Positions 8,201-8,715 of a DNA stretch of 8,715 nucleotides are shown here, piece by piece. How positions within the stretch are numbered: position 1 is the stretch's first letter; each line of letters opens with the position of its first letter. Made by a program: the position numbers and the translations under genes. The notes beneath the pieces were generated by a model, which saw only the letters and a list, made by a program, of their open reading frames with translations, was not told where the DNA came from and ran no database searches. Source of the DNA: an uncultured Pirellulaceae bacterium (GTDB lineage Bacteria; Planctomycetota; Planctomycetia; Pirellulales; Pirellulaceae); contig CAMYKF010000716.1 in the NCBI GenBank assembly GCA_947258905.1, positions 1 to 8,715 of the forward strand, read 5' to 3'.

Positions 8201-8292
8201 TGCGTGGCAAAGTCGACTTCCTGTGCCGAGGCAGCCGGAAGGCACGACACGATCAGCGAGCCAACGGCGAGGATGACGAGTGGACGAAACAT
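5221..8292 (-). CDS. Exported PSCyt1-DUF1549-LamG-DUF1553 cytochrome-like protein
   Basis: A 1023-residue secreted protein of the planctomycete-type cytochrome family. Residues 1-23 are a signal peptide ending ASA before QE; IVSC at 14-17 also fits a lipobox, so lipoprotein anchoring is possible. The PSCyt1 domain carries the heme c motif CYACH (40-44) followed by GPDE. DUF1549 spans about 130-335 (WTVNKIDRFVLARM, LTFDITGLPPT, EWLDVARYSDSYG) and ends with a second CXXCH, CARCHDHKFDP (from 314). A concanavalin/LamG-like domain lies at about 445-602 (FTVSLRMRIP, EWMHLTVSHDG, GEISDFRVYQAAL). DUF1553 spans about 710-930 (RVTVNRYWQLFFGEG, EDFGSQG, RTSSPLQSLVLLNDPQ). Heme binding is inferred from the motifs. 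The LamG domain suggests carbohydrate or other surface contact. The frame extends to a TTG at 8301, but the ATG at 8292 starts directly at the signal peptide. No Shine-Dalgarno site is visible. The DUF1501 gene follows, as is usual for this pair. Confidence 0.95.
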   Translation of the reverse strand: MFRPLVILAVGSLIVSCLPAASAQEVDFATQVRPLLSDRCYACHGPDEAARTSGIRLDTPEGIAEVNDSIVERIFSDDESELMPPAESKLVLNEAERQLIRNWIEQGAVWQPHWAFVPPAKPEPPGDANGWTVNKIDRFVLARMREHSLAPSPPATREKLIRRLTFDITGLPPTLEEIDAFLADESPDAYEKLVDRLLVRKHYGERMASEWLDVARYSDSYGMQVDRDRFVWPWRDWVIEAFNANMPYDQFITEQLAGDLLPDATQQQQLATTFNRLHSQEAEGGSILEEFRVEYVADRTHTMATAFMGLTLECARCHDHKFDPISQEEYYRLFAYFNNINEAGLYSFFTQSIPTPTLVLYKPGQREQIAATEQKIATLEASLQEVARSEMNEGFVEWFNEGHVDAEKTQLTRALIREVDFATVEIVGNERITTADGRPAVRLSGDDEIKLDVGNFTRDQPFTVSLRMRIPEHRERAVVFHRSRAWTDAGSRGYELLLVDGHLQFSLVHFLPDNAAIIRTERPLPTNEWMHLTVSHDGSGRAAGLRIFINGEDEPIAIIHDRLTKNITGGGAAGDHIAIGARFRDRGFADGEISDFRVYQAALCPLEVKSLVRDEPVDELTTRLMQREQGGDYPYIASLYLTNFSEAHQKAHAELQAARKELFESQNSLTEIMGMRDMPDRRTSYVLRRGAYDQRRQLVAPGTPEVLGTQPALQSGDRLELANWLTRNDHPLTARVTVNRYWQLFFGEGLVRTPEDFGSQGATPTHPQLLDWLAVDFAENGWNLKRLIKQIVMSATYRQGSVVTDQMLNLDPDNHWLARFPANRLPAEMIRDNALAVSGLLVDKIGGPPAKPYQVAASFKPVTPDSGEGLYRRSLYTYWKRTGPAPVLTTFDAARRDVCRVQRERTSSPLQSLVLLNDPQMIEAARVLAERLIHEHGDANGNERLQTMFRLLTSRLATDEELEVLINLFEKQLAYFTTAPERAQEYLSVGERVADQSLNAAELAALASVANTLFNFDEVVFGR

Positions 8293-8301
8293 TGGGATCA
8301 A

Positions 8302-8443
8302 TCACGACGGAGAAAGGGTCCACTCCATGATAACCGACGAGTTAGCGTTGCGGCCTCGGTATCCGGGTGATGGCTGGCCCTTACCCGCCGGCGACCCCTT
8401 CCGGTTCGGAGGAGTTTAGGGGCGAGCCCGAGGGACAGGTATG
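8302..8443. other. Upstream non-coding region of the cytochrome-like gene
   Basis: This stretch should hold the promoter and 5' leader of the minus-strand operon. I see no convincing -35/-10 pair or operator; TATCAT around 8328-8333 (minus strand) is a possible -10 without a matching -35. Open frames crossing it have no recognisable protein features. Confidence 0.4.
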
Positions 8444-8449
8444 ATGCGA

Positions 8450-8470
8450 CCTTCTCCCTGTTGGAGAAGG
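8450..8470. repeat. CCTTCTCC/GGAGAAGG hairpin of an intergenic repeat
   Basis: A perfect 8-bp stem with a 5-nt loop, followed by CCGGATGAGGGGTCG. Sequences of the pattern CTTCTCCC-loop-GGAGAAGG-GATGAGGGG are common dispersed intergenic repeats in GC-rich bacterial genomes (general knowledge, not checked here). It is not followed by a T run on either strand. Confidence 0.65.
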
Positions 8471-8495
8471 CCGGATGAGGGGTCGTGAAGTCTTG

Positions 8496-8527
8496 TTTGA
8501 CCCGCACAATTTTTTTGACCCGCACAA
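8496..8527. repeat. Two tandem 14-nt direct repeats, period 18
   Basis: TTTGACCCGCACAA occurs exactly twice, at 8496-8509 and 8514-8527, with T- and A-rich filler between and after (TTTTTTT, AAAAAA). Two copies with a period of 18 nt may be a small expandable tandem unit or a paired protein-binding site. It lies about 200 nt upstream of the cytochrome-like gene. Function unknown. Confidence 0.7.
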
Positions 8528-8560
8528 AAAAGAGGGATCTCTGCAAAAACAAGAATATGG

Positions 8561-8690
8561 CCCTCACCCGCCGCTTCGCGGCGAGACCCGGCGCGCCGGG
8601 AGTCACCCTCCCTTCCAGGGCTCTTCGGGGAATTTAGTGGCAAATTCTCGTGACCCTCCCGCCGGGAGGGTCGCCAATCCCGACCTGACG
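8561..8690. repeat. Cluster of GC-rich palindromes
   Basis: Three perfect palindromic elements lie close together: CGCCGC-TTC-GCGGCG (8569-8583), CCCGGCGCGCCGGG (8587-8600) and GACCCTCCC-GCC-GGGAGGGTC (8652-8672). A looser TCCC/GGGA pairing lies near 8678-8692. Flanks contain CCCTCACCC- and CACCCTCCC-like text typical of dispersed intergenic repeat elements. Open frames across this stretch are low-complexity translations of the repeats and are not treated as genes. With the hairpin and direct repeats to its left it forms a repeat island between genes; the neighbour to the right is outside the window. Confidence 0.65.
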
Positions 8691-8715
8691 GGATGGCGGG
8701 GAGGGCCACTCTCAT

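Noticed and set aside
8298..8715. Minus-strand open frames upstream of the cytochrome-like gene
   Set aside because: They are translations of palindromic repeats, rich in Arg, Gly and Pro, with no family resemblance.
1..8715. CRISPR array, tRNA, rRNA, insertion sequence or defence system
   Set aside because: No regularly spaced repeats of CRISPR size, no tRNA fold, no transposase or recombinase motif and no defence-associated domain were seen on either strand.

Overview
The window most likely comes from a planctomycete (Planctomycetota, probably a Pirellulales-type genome). The strongest evidence is a head-to-tail pair of genes diagnostic of that phylum: a secreted PSCyt1/DUF1549/DUF1553 cytochrome-type protein followed by a DUF1501 protein. 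Moderate GC, start codons without clear Shine-Dalgarno sites and palindromic intergenic repeats fit the same assignment. All four protein genes lie on the minus strand, so the window reads biologically from right to left.

Layout in transcription order: 8715-8302 is a gene-free stretch packed with palindromic repeats and one short tandem direct repeat. 8292-5221 encodes the large exported PSCyt1-DUF1549-LamG-DUF1553 protein. A perfect 29-bp inverted repeat made of nested palindromes (5145-5214) fills most of the gap before the DUF1501 gene (about 5103-3631), whose N-terminus carries a twin-arginine-like signal. After a palindromic repeat (3561-3588) and an AT-rich non-coding stretch, 3295-3116 looks like an independent structured small RNA. 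It has its own -10 box, a long closing stem, a large internal bubble, an irregular hairpin arm and a strong intrinsic terminator. The architecture and length of about 180 nt resemble 6S RNA, but this is an inference.

Downstream, 2967-2080 encodes an ABC transporter ATPase. From 2000 to the window edge (continuing outside) runs a 666-codon open frame with no stop. It encodes a duplicated ABC-2-type permease that, in its last visible residues, runs into what looks like the N-terminal strand of an M1-family aminopeptidase. This matches the known 'ABC permease/M1 aminopeptidase' fusion architecture.

Functionally there are two modules. One is the planctomycete-specific exported pair of unknown biochemical role, probably acting in the periplasm or at the cell surface. 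The other is an ATPase-permease pair whose membrane partner carries a probable extracytoplasmic peptidase domain. I see no defence system, CRISPR array, insertion sequence, tRNA or rRNA. The least ordinary elements are the 6S-like RNA candidate, the permease-peptidase fusion and the nested inverted repeat.
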